Part shown: one piece after another, positions 1 through 8,987 of the stretch
Layout of the letters: each line of letters begins with the position of its first letter
How positions within the stretch are numbered: the first letter of the stretch is position 1
DNA from: UBA9300 sp032260385
GTDB taxonomy: Bacteria > Bacteroidota > Bacteroidia > Bacteroidales > VadinHA17
Direction: 5' to 3'
NCBI GenBank assembly: GCA_032260385.1
Contig: JAVVEL010000013.1
Location: 12,487 to 76,486 of the forward strand
Length of the DNA stretch: 64,000 nt
Made by a program: the position numbers and the translations under genes
The notes under the pieces: model-generated
What the model was told of the DNA's origin: nothing
What the model saw: the letters and a program-made list of their open reading frames with translations, nothing else
Database searches by the model: none

Positions 1-512
1 TGTATAAGACCTGTACTCTCATCAACGACTTTCTCAAAATTTGCCGGATCCCATTTGAAATCACGATTGAAGCCCTGGTTATGATAGCCTTCCAGTGCAG
101 CATCCATCATGCCAAGTTTTGTTCCAAGGTCCCGTACCAGTTCGGCAGGGTGATTTTTCAGCATCCCTAAGGGCTTGCCTCCCAGCCATGTCACCACCCT
201 GGCACGGTATTTCTCGCCGGTCGATAGCACAAGCTCAGCAATATCATTGCCCTTTTTGTCCGGGATAATCACAGGGCATAAGGGCACCTTTTCAGACAGG
301 AATTTCAGCACATCGTTCTGTGCCCGTATGAATTGATCGTCCTCACACGGGTTGGTGATTTTCAGAACATATCGGGAACCATCGCCTGCAGTCAGCATTA
401 CATTCTGATCCCTCTCCCCGTCCAGTTCACCGCAGCTGACAGACATGCCATATTTCACACTGACAAATCTTTTAATTTCCCCTGCACCGACATTTGGTTT
501 GCTTTTTAACAT
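1..512 (-). CDS. APH-fold small-molecule kinase, N-terminal part (cut by window edge)
   Basis: The ATG is at 510-512 and the frame stays open to base 1, so only about 170 residues are visible. GERDQN at residues 32-37 and the lysine-bearing strand RYVLKI at 47-52 form the N-lobe of choline/aminoglycoside-kinase (APH) folds. The stretch HNQGFNRDFKWD near 144-155 is typical of the hydroxylysine-kinase-like branch. In many bacteria this branch is fused to a class III PLP aminotransferase, often through a peptidase-like domain. Whether that fusion exists here lies outside the window. The gene diverges from elbB. The substrate cannot be told from this fragment. Confidence 0.75.
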   Translation of the reverse strand, partial: MLKSKPNVGAGEIKRFVSVKYGMSVSCGELDGERDQNVMLTAGDGSRYVLKITNPCEDDQFIRAQNDVLKFLSEKVPLCPVIIPDKKGNDIAELVLSTGEKYRARVVTWLGGKPLGMLKNHPAELVRDLGTKLGMMDAALEGYHNQGFNRDFKWDPANFEKVVDESTGLI

Positions 513-540
513 TTGCTTTATAAATCTTTAATGTAATCCC

Positions 541-660
541 TTTCCCTCAGGCTCAGGCCCAGGCTTATTATGCTCACAGGCACGGGCTCAAGCACAGGCT
601 CAGCCTTTTTACTTTTTTTACATTTTCCTTTTCCCTTTATACTTTTTACTTTTATCTTCA
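541..660. repeat. Low-complexity intergenic word repeat (CTCAGG-like, then T-rich)
   Basis: Between the two divergent genes, about 60 bases consist of degenerate six-base words (CTCAGG, CTCAGG, CCCAGG, then CACGGG, CTCAAG, CACAGG, CTCAGC). They are followed by a pyrimidine tract with repeated TTTTTACTTTT words. There is no ORF and no clear promoter core within it. Comparable word-like repeats occur at 20533-20604, 29518-29590 and 42242-42340. Confidence 0.6.
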
Positions 661-682
661 CCAATCAAAACCATAAAGTTAT

Positions 683-1333
683 ATGAAATTTGCAATAATG
701 TTATCAGGATGCGGGGTCTTTGACGGTTCCGAGATACATGAATCAACCCTTACAATGCTGGCAATAGCAAAAAACGGGGGTAAATATGACATTTTTGCCC
801 CGGATGTACGCCAGCACCATGTTATCAATCATCTTAACGGAGAGAAGATGGATGAGCAAAGGAATGTACTTGTTGAGGCAGCCCGGATAGCAAGGGGCAA
901 GATAAAGCCTCTTCATGAGTACAGGACCGAAGATTTCGATGCCCTGATCATACCCGGAGGTTTCGGGGTGGCAAAAAATCTTTGCACCTATGCTTTTGAC
1001 GGAACCGATTTTTACGTTGACAAGGTTGTTGAAGAAGCATTGAAATCGACTCATTCGGCAGGCAAACCCATTGGGGCCTTATGCATTTCACCGGTACTTC
1101 TGGCCAAAGTGTTTGAAGGTATTGATGTCACAATAGGAAGGGTCAAAAGCACGGCTGATGATATTGAAAAGCTTGGAGCAATTCATATTGAGGCCGGCCC
1201 GGGTGAAATAGTCATTGACAATGCCAACAAAATCATAAGCACTCCCGCCTACATGCTTGAGTCGGGTATTGAAGACATTTATGATGGTGCCAATAATCTC
1301 GTAAAGGCTATTATTGAAATGGCCAATAATTAA
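683..1333 (+). CDS. elbB: ElbB-like DJ-1/PfpI family protein
   Basis: This 216-residue protein is the usual length of the ElbB (isoprenoid biosynthesis protein / glyoxalase III-like) branch of the DJ-1/PfpI superfamily. It begins with MLSGCGVFDGSEIHES, a near-signature of ElbB. It has IIPGGFG at about 89-95 and the nucleophile-elbow cysteine Cys134 in GALCISP. The family is cytosolic; glyoxalase activity has been reported for the E. coli protein, but the physiological role is uncertain. The gene stands alone, divergent from the kinase fragment and convergent with the DUF4294 gene. The start is the only ATG that keeps the conserved N-terminus. Confidence 0.9.
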   Translation: MKFAIMLSGCGVFDGSEIHESTLTMLAIAKNGGKYDIFAPDVRQHHVINHLNGEKMDEQRNVLVEAARIARGKIKPLHEYRTEDFDALIIPGGFGVAKNLCTYAFDGTDFYVDKVVEEALKSTHSAGKPIGALCISPVLLAKVFEGIDVTIGRVKSTADDIEKLGAIHIEAGPGEIVIDNANKIISTPAYMLESGIEDIYDGANNLVKAIIEMANN

Positions 1334-1355
1334 TGGCCCCAAACTTTTGCCTTTA

Positions 1356-1970
1356 TCAAAGCCTTCCGTGTTCAATTTCATAGATCACCTTCTCTATGAG
1401 GTAATCTTCTCCTTCGGGCTCATATTCCGATTTCAGGTTAGAGCCAAAGATCCGGGCAATACCCTGCCAGAAGAAAGCTGACAGTGAGCCCCTGTAATCG
1501 CGTATTATCTCGTATGAGGTATTTCGTGTTTCCCTGTCTATAAGCTTAATCAGTATTCTGCCCTGTGTAATTGTCATATGCCTTATATCGTCCTCGTACT
1601 CCCCGAACAGACCGGTTTCAAATTCTTTAAGGAACTGTTTTCTGGCCTTTTCCCCTTCTATCTTCTGAAGAGTGTCATTTATTTCGGTAAATTTCCCTCT
1701 TACCACCAGGGCATATGGGTATACTTTTTTAACATTATGCACCAGTCTCTGGTATCTCCACCACTGAAAACGTTCTTTCAGACCCACTTTTTTTACAACA
1801 TTTATTTCATCCAGCTTAATTTCAGGCAAAGTCTCGCCATCACGTGTTACATTTTCAAGGATAAAAATCCGGTCCGGGACCGAATCGACCTTATGCATTA
1901 CGGTGTCCTGTCCGTCCAGGGACAAAGCGGGAAGTAATAAGAATCCGATATTTAGAAACCACTTCAACAT
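1356..1970 (-). CDS. DUF4294 family exported protein
   Basis: This 204-residue protein starts at the ATG 1968-1970; an upstream in-frame TTG is less likely. A hydrophobic signal segment (about 2-18) precedes a mature region containing LPEIKLDEINVV, the tryptophan-rich ERFQWWRYQRL and VKKVYPYA. This pattern is characteristic of DUF4294, a Bacteroidota-specific family of unknown function. The C-terminal half has ITQGRILIKLIDRETRNTSYE and SAFFWQGIARIFG, also conserved in the family. It is probably periplasmic. It is convergent with elbB, only 22 bases apart, and divergent from the DUF3267 gene. Confidence 0.8.
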   Translation of the reverse strand: MLKWFLNIGFLLLPALSLDGQDTVMHKVDSVPDRIFILENVTRDGETLPEIKLDEINVVKKVGLKERFQWWRYQRLVHNVKKVYPYALVVRGKFTEINDTLQKIEGEKARKQFLKEFETGLFGEYEDDIRHMTITQGRILIKLIDRETRNTSYEIIRDYRGSLSAFFWQGIARIFGSNLKSEYEPEGEDYLIEKVIYEIEHGRL

Positions 1971-2001
1971 ACAGTACAAAATTAATTAATCCTTACTATA
2001 T

Positions 2002-2033
2002 CTTGTTATTAATATCGAGTATAAATAAATTTG
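2002..2033 (+). promoter_or_regulatory. Bacteroidota-type promoter for the DUF3267 gene
   Basis: CTTG at 2002-2005 (-33-like), a 20-base spacer and TAAATTTG at 2026-2033 match the Bacteroidota housekeeping consensus (TTTG, N19-20, TAnnTTTG) with one -33 mismatch. The ATG is only 8 bases after the -7 element, so the transcript would be leaderless or nearly so. Confidence 0.5.
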
Positions 2034-2040
2034 TACAACC

Positions 2041-2670
2041 ATGGGCTACAATGTTGATGATATAATAAAGAATGACCGTTTCCGGCATTTATATACTCTG
2101 TCATATGATGATATTATCCCCTTTGTTTTTAAGTATATCAAAAAGCATACCTTTCCGATAATCCTCGCGTGGTCATTTCTCCTGGCCATAATTATCTGGA
2201 TGATAGATTTCCGCTTTGCCCTGGCAGGAAATTTCAGATTTTTGTCCATCCTCATGCACAGTGTCATCGGCTTTATAATCATCCCCATGCTGCTTGTTAT
2301 ACCGCATGAATTTCTGCACATTGTACCATATTTTCTCGGGGGGGCAAGAAATATACGTGTAGGGGCCGACTGGAAACAATATTACTTTTATGTGACATCA
2401 CATCTTTACCCTGTCGGTCCCTTTGTTTTCATCACCGTTGCACTAACACCCTTCCTCCTGATTAGTGCAGGGCTGAGCTACCTGATATTCAGTCTCCAGT
2501 CACCCCTATGGACATGGAGCTTCATGTGCACTCTTTTTATGCATACCACGATGTCAGCAGGTGATTTTGCCCTTGTTAATTTTTACTGGACCAACCGGGA
2601 TAAGAAGATCCTCACCTGGGATGACGCTGACAGGAAAGAATCATATTTTTATGAAGAAACCAGAGGATAA
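2041..2670 (+). CDS. DUF3267 putative membrane zincin
   Basis: This 209-residue integral membrane protein has hydrophobic segments near 38-56, 67-90, 124-150 and 160-178. It carries HEFLH at about residues 97-101, an HExxH zinc-binding motif, followed by a glycine-containing turn (YFLGGARN). This is the layout of the DUF3267 family, thought to be intramembrane zinc metallopeptidases related to site-2 proteases. The substrate is unknown. A near-consensus promoter lies directly upstream, and the next gene starts 63 bases downstream on the same strand. Catalytic activity is inferred only from the motif. Confidence 0.75.
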   Translation: MGYNVDDIIKNDRFRHLYTLSYDDIIPFVFKYIKKHTFPIILAWSFLLAIIIWMIDFRFALAGNFRFLSILMHSVIGFIIIPMLLVIPHEFLHIVPYFLGGARNIRVGADWKQYYFYVTSHLYPVGPFVFITVALTPFLLISAGLSYLIFSLQSPLWTWSFMCTLFMHTTMSAGDFALVNFYWTNRDKKILTWDDADRKESYFYEETRG

Positions 2671-2732
2671 AGTTTATCAACTTTATCAACTTTCTTATAT
2701 ATTTACTGCTTCTTTCAAAAAATTAAGATACT

Positions 2733-4160
2733 ATGAGTAAGCTGGCAGAAGTTCTGAAAAAATTCCCGCGTGTTTTCTGGGTGTCCAACATAATGGAATT
2801 ATTTGAAAGGTGGGCATGGTATGGTTTTTATAACGCTTTTGCCCTCTATCTCACTCTTTCAAAGGATACGGGTGCCCTGGGCTTTAGCCAGGTACAAAAA
2901 GGCGCCATTATAGGAACCGGCTCTATGCTGCTTTACTTCCTGCCGGTAATAACAGGTGCCATAGCCGACAGGATTGGTTACAAAAAGGTACTTATATTTT
3001 CATTTACCGCTTATGTAGCCGGATTTTTCATGGTTGGCACCTTTGAATCCTACGGTCTTGTCTTTGCCGCCTATATTTTCCTGGCACTGGCAGGGGCTCT
3101 TTTCAAGCCCGTCATCTCAGGGATGATAGCGAAAACCACGACAGATGAAACGGCATCGGTAGGCTTCGGGATATTTTACATCATGGTCAATATTGGTGGC
3201 TTCATAGGTCCCTTCATTGCCGGTTTTCTATATAAAATCGACTGGAACCTGGTATTTCTGATGTCTATTATTACCATTGCCATTAACTACATTTTCGTCT
3301 TTTTCTTTTTTAAGGAACCTTACCGGGAGCCATCAGGTCTTAAATTTCTTCAGAACATAGGCATAGCTTTCAAAAACATCTGGATAACTATTAATAACTG
3401 GAAATATGTACTCTTCCTTGTTATAATGGGTTTGTTCTGGACAGCTTTCAACCAGCTTTATTACTCCTTCCCGGTCTTCCTTGAACAATGGGTCGACATG
3501 GATAAAATATCTTCCTTACTGGGTCTTCCGGCAGGTACCATTACTGCTCCCACAATAACCAGCATGAATGCCTTCTTCATCATAATCTTGCAAATGTGGG
3601 TTTCATCCATCAGTATGCGCTACAGGCCACTTAAATCAATGATGACTGGTATTATGATCCTGGGTGGCGGACTGCTTCTTATGTTCCTGACTCGAAATCC
3701 ATGGATCATGCTGATTGGTGTACTTATATTCGCTATTGGCGAAATGGCGTCATCACCGAAATTCAATGAATATGTTGGCCGCATTGCTCCCCCGGACAAA
3801 AAAGCCCTTTACATGGGCACTGTCTTCCTTGCAATAGCCATAGGGCACTTTCTCGCAGGTTGGGTGTCCGGTAAGCCCTTCGAAGTACTGGCCGATAAAT
3901 ATTACCTGCTGTCGAGGGCGATAGAGCAAAAAGGCTATTCCATCCAGCCCATATCCGACCAGTTCTCTCAGACACAGTATTTTGAAAAAGCACAGGAACT
4001 GTTTGGCATGGATGGTCAACAGCTTACCGGCTACCTCTGGGACAGCTACCATCCATCCAATGTTTGGTTCCTCTTTACAGGCATTGCCGTGGCAGCGAGC
4101 ATCTTCCTGCTTCTCTATGATAAGATCATCCTGAAAGGTCAGGAGAACACAGTAAAATAG
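2733..4160 (+). CDS. MFS transporter, POT/PTR-like
   Basis: This 475-residue polytopic membrane protein has about 12-14 hydrophobic segments. MELFERWAWYGFYNA at about 22-36 resembles the ExxERFxYYG proton-coupling motif of proton-dependent oligopeptide transporters. Another signature is GAIADRIGYKKVLIFSF at about 69-85, an MFS loop 2-3 motif. Peptide or peptide-like substrates are plausible, but the family also moves other solutes, so the substrate is open. It may be co-transcribed with the flanking plus-strand genes (63-base gap upstream, 42-base gap downstream). Confidence 0.85.
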   Translation: MSKLAEVLKKFPRVFWVSNIMELFERWAWYGFYNAFALYLTLSKDTGALGFSQVQKGAIIGTGSMLLYFLPVITGAIADRIGYKKVLIFSFTAYVAGFFMVGTFESYGLVFAAYIFLALAGALFKPVISGMIAKTTTDETASVGFGIFYIMVNIGGFIGPFIAGFLYKIDWNLVFLMSIITIAINYIFVFFFFKEPYREPSGLKFLQNIGIAFKNIWITINNWKYVLFLVIMGLFWTAFNQLYYSFPVFLEQWVDMDKISSLLGLPAGTITAPTITSMNAFFIIILQMWVSSISMRYRPLKSMMTGIMILGGGLLLMFLTRNPWIMLIGVLIFAIGEMASSPKFNEYVGRIAPPDKKALYMGTVFLAIAIGHFLAGWVSGKPFEVLADKYYLLSRAIEQKGYSIQPISDQFSQTQYFEKAQELFGMDGQQLTGYLWDSYHPSNVWFLFTGIAVAASIFLLLYDKIILKGQENTVK

Positions 4161-4202
4161 CGTTTCCATTATATTTGAAAAATGCAAAATCATAAACATA
4201 TC

Positions 4203-5261
4203 ATGAAAAAGTTAAGTGTCCTTCTTGTTCTTCTGTATATAAGCCTTTGCCCGGCTGTGGGGCAGAAAAGAATAATTAAGATCCCCGATATACCGGGCTA
4301 TATTACTCTGAAATGTGACCTTCACATTCATACCGTCTTCTCTGACGGAAACGTATGGCCTGCCTACAGGGTAGATGAGGCATGGAAAGACGGGCTCGAT
4401 GTACTTGCCATAAGTGATCACCTGGAGCACCTGCCTCACAGTGAGTACATCACGACTGATCACAATGCTGCTTACAAAATAGCGGCAAGACTGGCAAAGG
4501 AAAGAAACCTTATCCTCATACATGCAACAGAGATAACACGAAGCATGCCCCCCGGTCACCTGAATGCCCTTTTCGTTGAGGATGCAGCAGTAATTCACGC
4601 AGACGATCCCTTTGAAACCGTTGAAAATGCCGTGGAGCAGGGCGCCTTCATCCAATGGAATCACCCGGGCTGGAAGGCACAGGAGCCAGACGGCATACCA
4701 AAGCTCTATGATATTCACAGAAAATTACTGGATAAGGCATATATACATGGCATTGAATTTTTTAACTATACAGAGTATTATCCCAATATCCTGGAATGGT
4801 GCAGGGAGTATAATCTTGCGGTAATTGCCAACAGTGACGAACACGATATCATTTCTGAAAATTACGGCCATCTCACACGTCCCATGACCCTTGTTTTTGC
4901 CAGGGAGCGAACTGAAGAATCTTTAAAGGAAGCCATGTTTGATACGCGTACACTGGCCTACTTTTATAATACCCTTGCAGGCAGGGAAGATCTGCTCAGG
5001 CAGGTATTTGAGGCAAGCATCTCTGTGGGAAAACCCTTTTATGAAAATGAAAGGTATGAATGGATTGAAATAAAAAATAATTCAGATATGCCCTTTCACA
5101 TGATAAATGGAACACCCGGTGCAGCAGAGGAGTTCACCATTGAAGCTAACAGCATTACAACACTGCGCATTGAAAAAGAAAATAAAAATCCCCTTGAATG
5201 GTACGTAAAAAACATGCTCACCGGCTACGAAGAATATCTGCACGTAGATTTGGAACAATAG
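4203..5261 (+). CDS. PHP-domain phosphodiesterase (Sb-PDE-like), exported
   Basis: The ATG at 4203 gives a clean signal peptide (about 1-20). The mature protein opens with KCDLHIHTVFSDG (metal ligands His41 and His43), the first PHP motif, then AISDHLEHLP, EITRSMPPGHLNALF, FIQWNHPGW and ANSDEHD, the remaining PHP metal motifs in order. The 352-residue length and a C-terminal beta-rich tail match Sb-PDE family phosphodiesterases found in Bacteroidota. It likely acts in the periplasm on a phosphodiester, but the substrate is unknown. The gene follows the transporter closely and ends 12 bases from a convergent gene. Confidence 0.82.
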   Translation: MKKLSVLLVLLYISLCPAVGQKRIIKIPDIPGYITLKCDLHIHTVFSDGNVWPAYRVDEAWKDGLDVLAISDHLEHLPHSEYITTDHNAAYKIAARLAKERNLILIHATEITRSMPPGHLNALFVEDAAVIHADDPFETVENAVEQGAFIQWNHPGWKAQEPDGIPKLYDIHRKLLDKAYIHGIEFFNYTEYYPNILEWCREYNLAVIANSDEHDIISENYGHLTRPMTLVFARERTEESLKEAMFDTRTLAYFYNTLAGREDLLRQVFEASISVGKPFYENERYEWIEIKNNSDMPFHMINGTPGAAEEFTIEANSITTLRIEKENKNPLEWYVKNMLTGYEEYLHVDLEQ

Positions 5262-5273
5262 GTAAATAAACGA

Positions 5274-6278
5274 TTAATCACGTCTACCAGAAAAAATAAG
5301 CTCCAGCTTTACGGTATCCCTGACTGCCTTACCATCCTTAAGTGCCGGGAGCCATTCCGGCCCTTCCCTGATAAGCCTGGTGACCTCATCAGAGAATGCT
5401 TTCGCCGGGCTTTCCAGCACCCTGATTTCACCTTTTCGTCCATCAGCTTTGATAATAAGCTCTATTTTGACAGTCACCCTCCCCAGATGGGTATAAGCGG
5501 ACGGATATACCTGTTCCTCTGCAAGGTATTCACGGAATTCCTCAAGATCAATAAGCGGCCTGGCATCCCTTGACAACTCAATGTCCGCCACCTGCCGTGC
5601 AACAACTTCTTTCACCCCTGCCCCCTTCTTCGATGTTTCCTGCTCAGCTGTGACAACACCGACAGGTGCCTCTTCTTTAATCACTTCCCCCTTAGCCGCT
5701 TTATCAGCAAGCACCATCTCAGTCAACTCCACCGCATCGTCAATTTTGTCAGCTTCTTGCACCACCGGTTCTATTTCATGTTCAATAACAATCTTTTTTC
5801 CGCTGTCAATCAAGCCGGCAAGGGGCTTCTCAAGCTCCGTTTCTCTAAGCTCCTCCCTGCCGGGAGTAGTATCCAGGGTGCTTACGGACTTTGATTCAGA
5901 AGGTTCATCAACAGGTTGTTCAGGAGACTCATCCACTTTTAGTTCCCTGTTCTCCGCAATCTGCTGTCCGGATTGCCTGAGATTATTTACAAGAAGTACC
6001 GAGGAAACAACAAGCAAGGCAACAATTGCAGCAGCTACCCTGTAAACCAGGGTACTCTTTCGTTTTGTGCGTGACTTGATTCTTTTCTGCAAGGCATCAA
6101 TATCTTCAGCTGCTTCACCGTCATCAATGTGAGCATAACCCTCCACGGCTTCGGCGAGAAAGGTATCCGACTCCAGCTTTCTCTCAAAAGCATTCCTTTC
6201 GCCCGCAGCCATCTCATCATTAAGATATCGCTTAATATCTTCAACATGTGTCTTACTATTTTTTCTATTCTTTTTCAT
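5274..6278 (-). CDS. Anti-sigma-like / TonB C-terminal hybrid protein
   Basis: Translation from the ATG at 6276-6278 (334 residues) overlaps the 3' end of the sigma gene by 14 bases, so the two genes are coupled. Residues 1-75 are cytoplasmic and resemble Bacteroidota anti-sigma N-termini (VEDIKRYLNDEM, then AFERKLESDTFLAEAVEGY). A single membrane segment lies at about 79-98. A long charged and proline-containing periplasmic linker follows, and about 80 C-terminal residues (with VYPSAYTHLGRVTVKIELII) fit the TonB C-terminal fold. It therefore looks like a membrane anti-sigma factor whose periplasmic sensor is a TonB-type domain, but a plain energy transducer remains possible. Confidence 0.75.
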   Translation of the reverse strand: MKKNRKNSKTHVEDIKRYLNDEMAAGERNAFERKLESDTFLAEAVEGYAHIDDGEAAEDIDALQKRIKSRTKRKSTLVYRVAAAIVALLVVSSVLLVNNLRQSGQQIAENRELKVDESPEQPVDEPSESKSVSTLDTTPGREELRETELEKPLAGLIDSGKKIVIEHEIEPVVQEADKIDDAVELTEMVLADKAAKGEVIKEEAPVGVVTAEQETSKKGAGVKEVVARQVADIELSRDARPLIDLEEFREYLAEEQVYPSAYTHLGRVTVKIELIIKADGRKGEIRVLESPAKAFSDEVTRLIREGPEWLPALKDGKAVRDTVKLELIFSGRRD

Positions 6279-6858
6279 TATTCCCCTCCATGCAAATTTT
6301 AAGCTTTCTTTTTGCATTCTGCAAGTGAGATTTTACTTTTTTTTCTTCAATATTCATCACATCAGCAATCTCCCTGTAGCACTTATTATCAAAATAAAAC
6401 AGCCTTATGCACTCCTTTTGTTCCGTCTTAAGCTTATCGATGCAATATTCCAGTAATTTCATATTCTTACCATCACCCACATCAAGAGGATGCAATGCGG
6501 GGTCATTTTCCATAAAAAGATATTCGTTTTCTTCAATATTCAGGCTTATGCCAGTAGCTTTTCCCGGCTTCCTTAATTGCATGAGGCAGTGGTTCTTTGC
6601 CAGGACATACACCCAGCTCCTGAAGTTATCCACCTTATGCCTGCCCAGCTCAGTAATGAGTTTCTCGAAAATATTCATCACGGCATCCTGTGACATTTCC
6701 CTGTTCTTAAAATATTTCAGACACAGGCCATAGACCAGCTGCATGTACCTGGAATATAAGACACCCAGTATTTCCAGGTTGCCGGATAAACGGTAAGCCT
6801 GCAGTAAGTCTTCGTCGCTTTTGTTCTCTATGCTTTTTCTCCTGTGGCGTAATGCCAT
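6265..6858 (-). CDS. ECF-type RNA polymerase sigma factor
   Basis: This 197-residue protein has region 2 (LGVLYSRYMQLVYGLCLKYF at about 32-51, then MNIFEKLI and FRSWVYVLAKNHC) and region 4 (KECIRLFYFDNKCYREIADVMN, then KVKSHLQNAKRKLK). This is the two-domain layout of extracytoplasmic-function sigma-70 factors. The 3' end overlaps the anti-sigma/TonB gene, the classic arrangement for a sigma factor held by its membrane regulator. The gene is divergent from the vWA gene, separated by 133 bases, and may control it; that is inference. Confidence 0.9.
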   Translation of the reverse strand: MALRHRRKSIENKSDEDLLQAYRLSGNLEILGVLYSRYMQLVYGLCLKYFKNREMSQDAVMNIFEKLITELGRHKVDNFRSWVYVLAKNHCLMQLRKPGKATGISLNIEENEYLFMENDPALHPLDVGDGKNMKLLEYCIDKLKTEQKECIRLFYFDNKCYREIADVMNIEEKKVKSHLQNAKRKLKICMEGNNEKE

Positions 6859-6991
6859 GAATATAAATATATTAGAAGCTGCCGATAAATATCTTAAGTC
6901 AATATTACAAAAAAATAATCAAATTTTTTTATGGAATTCCTTTAAAGCCTGCATCATTTTTTCAGACATTAATCTCAAAAATATAAAAATC

Positions 6992-8863
6992 ATGAAAACA
7001 AAATTATCAATTATCGTAATACTGATCATATCAGGAATATCATTTGGATCGGTTAGTAATCAAATAATTACGGGTAATGTAACTGATAAAAGCGGACAAG
7101 CTCTGAGTGGTGTGTCAGTTGGTACTGACCACACAAAGAAAGGTGTTATAACAGACATAAATGGTTACTACAAAATAAGTATAAGCGGGAAATCCAGGTT
7201 CCTGGTATTCTCTCTCAAAGGCTTTGAAACGCTAAAGGAGGAGATTGGGCAGAGATCAGTAATAAATGTAACTATGAGACATGCAAACTTAATCGAGGAC
7301 AGGATAATTGTGGAATATGAAACTACCCCGAAAAAATCAGATCATATTAGTCCCACCACAGCAGTCAGTAACAGGAAAGGTTACCCGGCTTACCAGGTGA
7401 CAGGAGGTTTGGATGCAATTGGTCTTCCTGGCCGCTACAATAACAATTTCAACACTGAAGGCTACAGCACCATACATGAAAACGGGTATAAGAGTGTCCT
7501 GAACAATCCTCTTTCCACATTTTCAATTGATGTTGACCGAGCTTCATATTCCAACATCCGCAGGTTCATTAACCAGGGACAAAAGCCACCTGCAGATGCC
7601 GTAAGGATAGAAGAAATGATAAACTACTTTTCTTATGATTACCCGGAACCGGGGAATGAACATCCTTTTTCCGTATACACCGAGATAGTCGAATGCCCCT
7701 GGCAGGAAGGTCATTACCTTATGCATATTGGTTTGAAGGGAAAAGAGATAGCCAGGGAAAGCCTGCCCCCGTCAAACCTGGTATTTCTCCTGGATGTTTC
7801 AGGCTCAATGAACAGCCCCAACAAGCTACCCCTGTTGAAATCGGCTTTCCGCCTCCTTGTCAGTGAGCTCAGGGCTGAAGACAGGGTTTCCATAGTGGTA
7901 TATGCCGGTGCGGCCGGAGTTGTTCTCGAACCTACACCCGGTAACAGGAAAGAAGAAATACTGCAGGCCATTGAGCGGCTGGAAGCAGGAGGATCAACAG
8001 CAGGAGGCCAGGGCCTGGAGCTGGCATATATGGTGGCTGCAAGTAATTTCATGGAAGAAGGCAATAACAGGATAATACTGGCCACAGATGGTGATTTCAA
8101 TATCGGTCCCTCAAGTAATGCTGAGATGGAAAGACTTATTGAGAAAAAGCGTGATGAGGGAATTTATATTACGGTGCTTGGATTCGGAATGGGTAATTAC
8201 AAGGATGATAAGATGGAAATAATAGCCGATAAAGGTAATGGCAATTATGCTTATATTGATAATATCCAGGAAGCAAGAAAGGTGCTTGTGAGTGAATTTG
8301 GAGGCACCCTTTTTATCATAGCAAAAGATGTAAAATTCCAGCTTGAATTCAACCCGGCGAAGATCAAATCTTACAGGCTTATAGGCTACGAAAACCGCCT
8401 GCTTAATGATGAAGATTTCAATGATGACAGGAAGGATGCAGGAGAGATGGGAGCAGGCCATACAGTTACCGCCCTGTACGAGCTTGTACCTGCCGGGGCC
8501 GGTGAGCAAGGGCCATCAATTGACCCGCTGAAGTACCAGTCGGAACGTGAAGTCAAAGGTAGCAGGGCAAGCGAAGAATTCATGACAATTAAGCTGAGAT
8601 ATAAGAAACCCGGAGGAGGGAAAAGCATCCTTATGGAGATTCCTTATATGCAAAATGTACCGGCATTCGAGAAAGCGTCTGATAATATGAGATTTTCAGC
8701 CGCCGTTGCTGCTTTCGGCATGGTTTTGCGTGACTCGGAATATAAGGGAACTGCGAATTTTGATTCCGTAACTGAAATGGCCCGTAATGCCAGGGGCTAT
8801 GATGAAGAAGGGTACCGGTCAGAGTTTATCAGGCTGGTAAAGACAGCTAAAGCACTTTATTAA
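6992..8863 (+). CDS. CarboxypepD-reg + YfbK-type von Willebrand A protein
   Basis: The ATG at 6992 gives a signal peptide; upstream in-frame ATGs lie in sequence without signal character. Residues about 25-95 form a carboxypeptidase-regulatory-like beta sandwich (GNVTDKSGQALSGVSV, GVITDINGYYKISI). LSTFSIDVDRASYSNIRR follows, the YfbK N-terminal signature. The vWA domain has the MIDAS motif FLLDVSGSMNS near residue 266 and ATDGDFNIG further on. The C-terminal region fits DUF3520 of the YfbK family. The protein is probably periplasmic or surface attached and binds a metal and a partner protein. The function is unknown. It is divergent from the sigma/anti-sigma pair. Confidence 0.88.
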   Translation: MKTKLSIIVILIISGISFGSVSNQIITGNVTDKSGQALSGVSVGTDHTKKGVITDINGYYKISISGKSRFLVFSLKGFETLKEEIGQRSVINVTMRHANLIEDRIIVEYETTPKKSDHISPTTAVSNRKGYPAYQVTGGLDAIGLPGRYNNNFNTEGYSTIHENGYKSVLNNPLSTFSIDVDRASYSNIRRFINQGQKPPADAVRIEEMINYFSYDYPEPGNEHPFSVYTEIVECPWQEGHYLMHIGLKGKEIARESLPPSNLVFLLDVSGSMNSPNKLPLLKSAFRLLVSELRAEDRVSIVVYAGAAGVVLEPTPGNRKEEILQAIERLEAGGSTAGGQGLELAYMVAASNFMEEGNNRIILATDGDFNIGPSSNAEMERLIEKKRDEGIYITVLGFGMGNYKDDKMEIIADKGNGNYAYIDNIQEARKVLVSEFGGTLFIIAKDVKFQLEFNPAKIKSYRLIGYENRLLNDEDFNDDRKDAGEMGAGHTVTALYELVPAGAGEQGPSIDPLKYQSEREVKGSRASEEFMTIKLRYKKPGGGKSILMEIPYMQNVPAFEKASDNMRFSAAVAAFGMVLRDSEYKGTANFDSVTEMARNARGYDEEGYRSEFIRLVKTAKALY

Positions 8864-8894
8864 ATATTAACCGGGCTAAGGGGCTCCTTTTCGT

Positions 8895-8981
8895 CTAATC
8901 CACATCATCGTACTTGCTGTAATTCGTGCATGCCGTAAATAGTATTACCACTGCAAGGATTATTATCTTCACGCTTCTCAT
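8895..8981 (-). CDS. Tiny lipoprotein ORF (28 residues)
   Basis: A 29-codon ORF (ATG at 8979-8981, TAG at 8895-8897) starts 6 bases after the stop of formate dehydrogenase alpha 2. It begins MRSVKIIILAVVILFTAC, a textbook lipoprotein signal with a lipobox ending at Cys18. Only ten polar residues follow, ending in KYDDVD. Such ORFs are below most gene-calling limits. The match to a signal II peptide, and the position in the operon, make it more than a random frame. If real, it would be an outer- or inner-membrane lipopeptide; the function is unknown. Confidence 0.5.
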   Translation of the reverse strand: MRSVKIIILAVVILFTACTNYSKYDDVD

Positions 8982-8987
8982 AATGAT

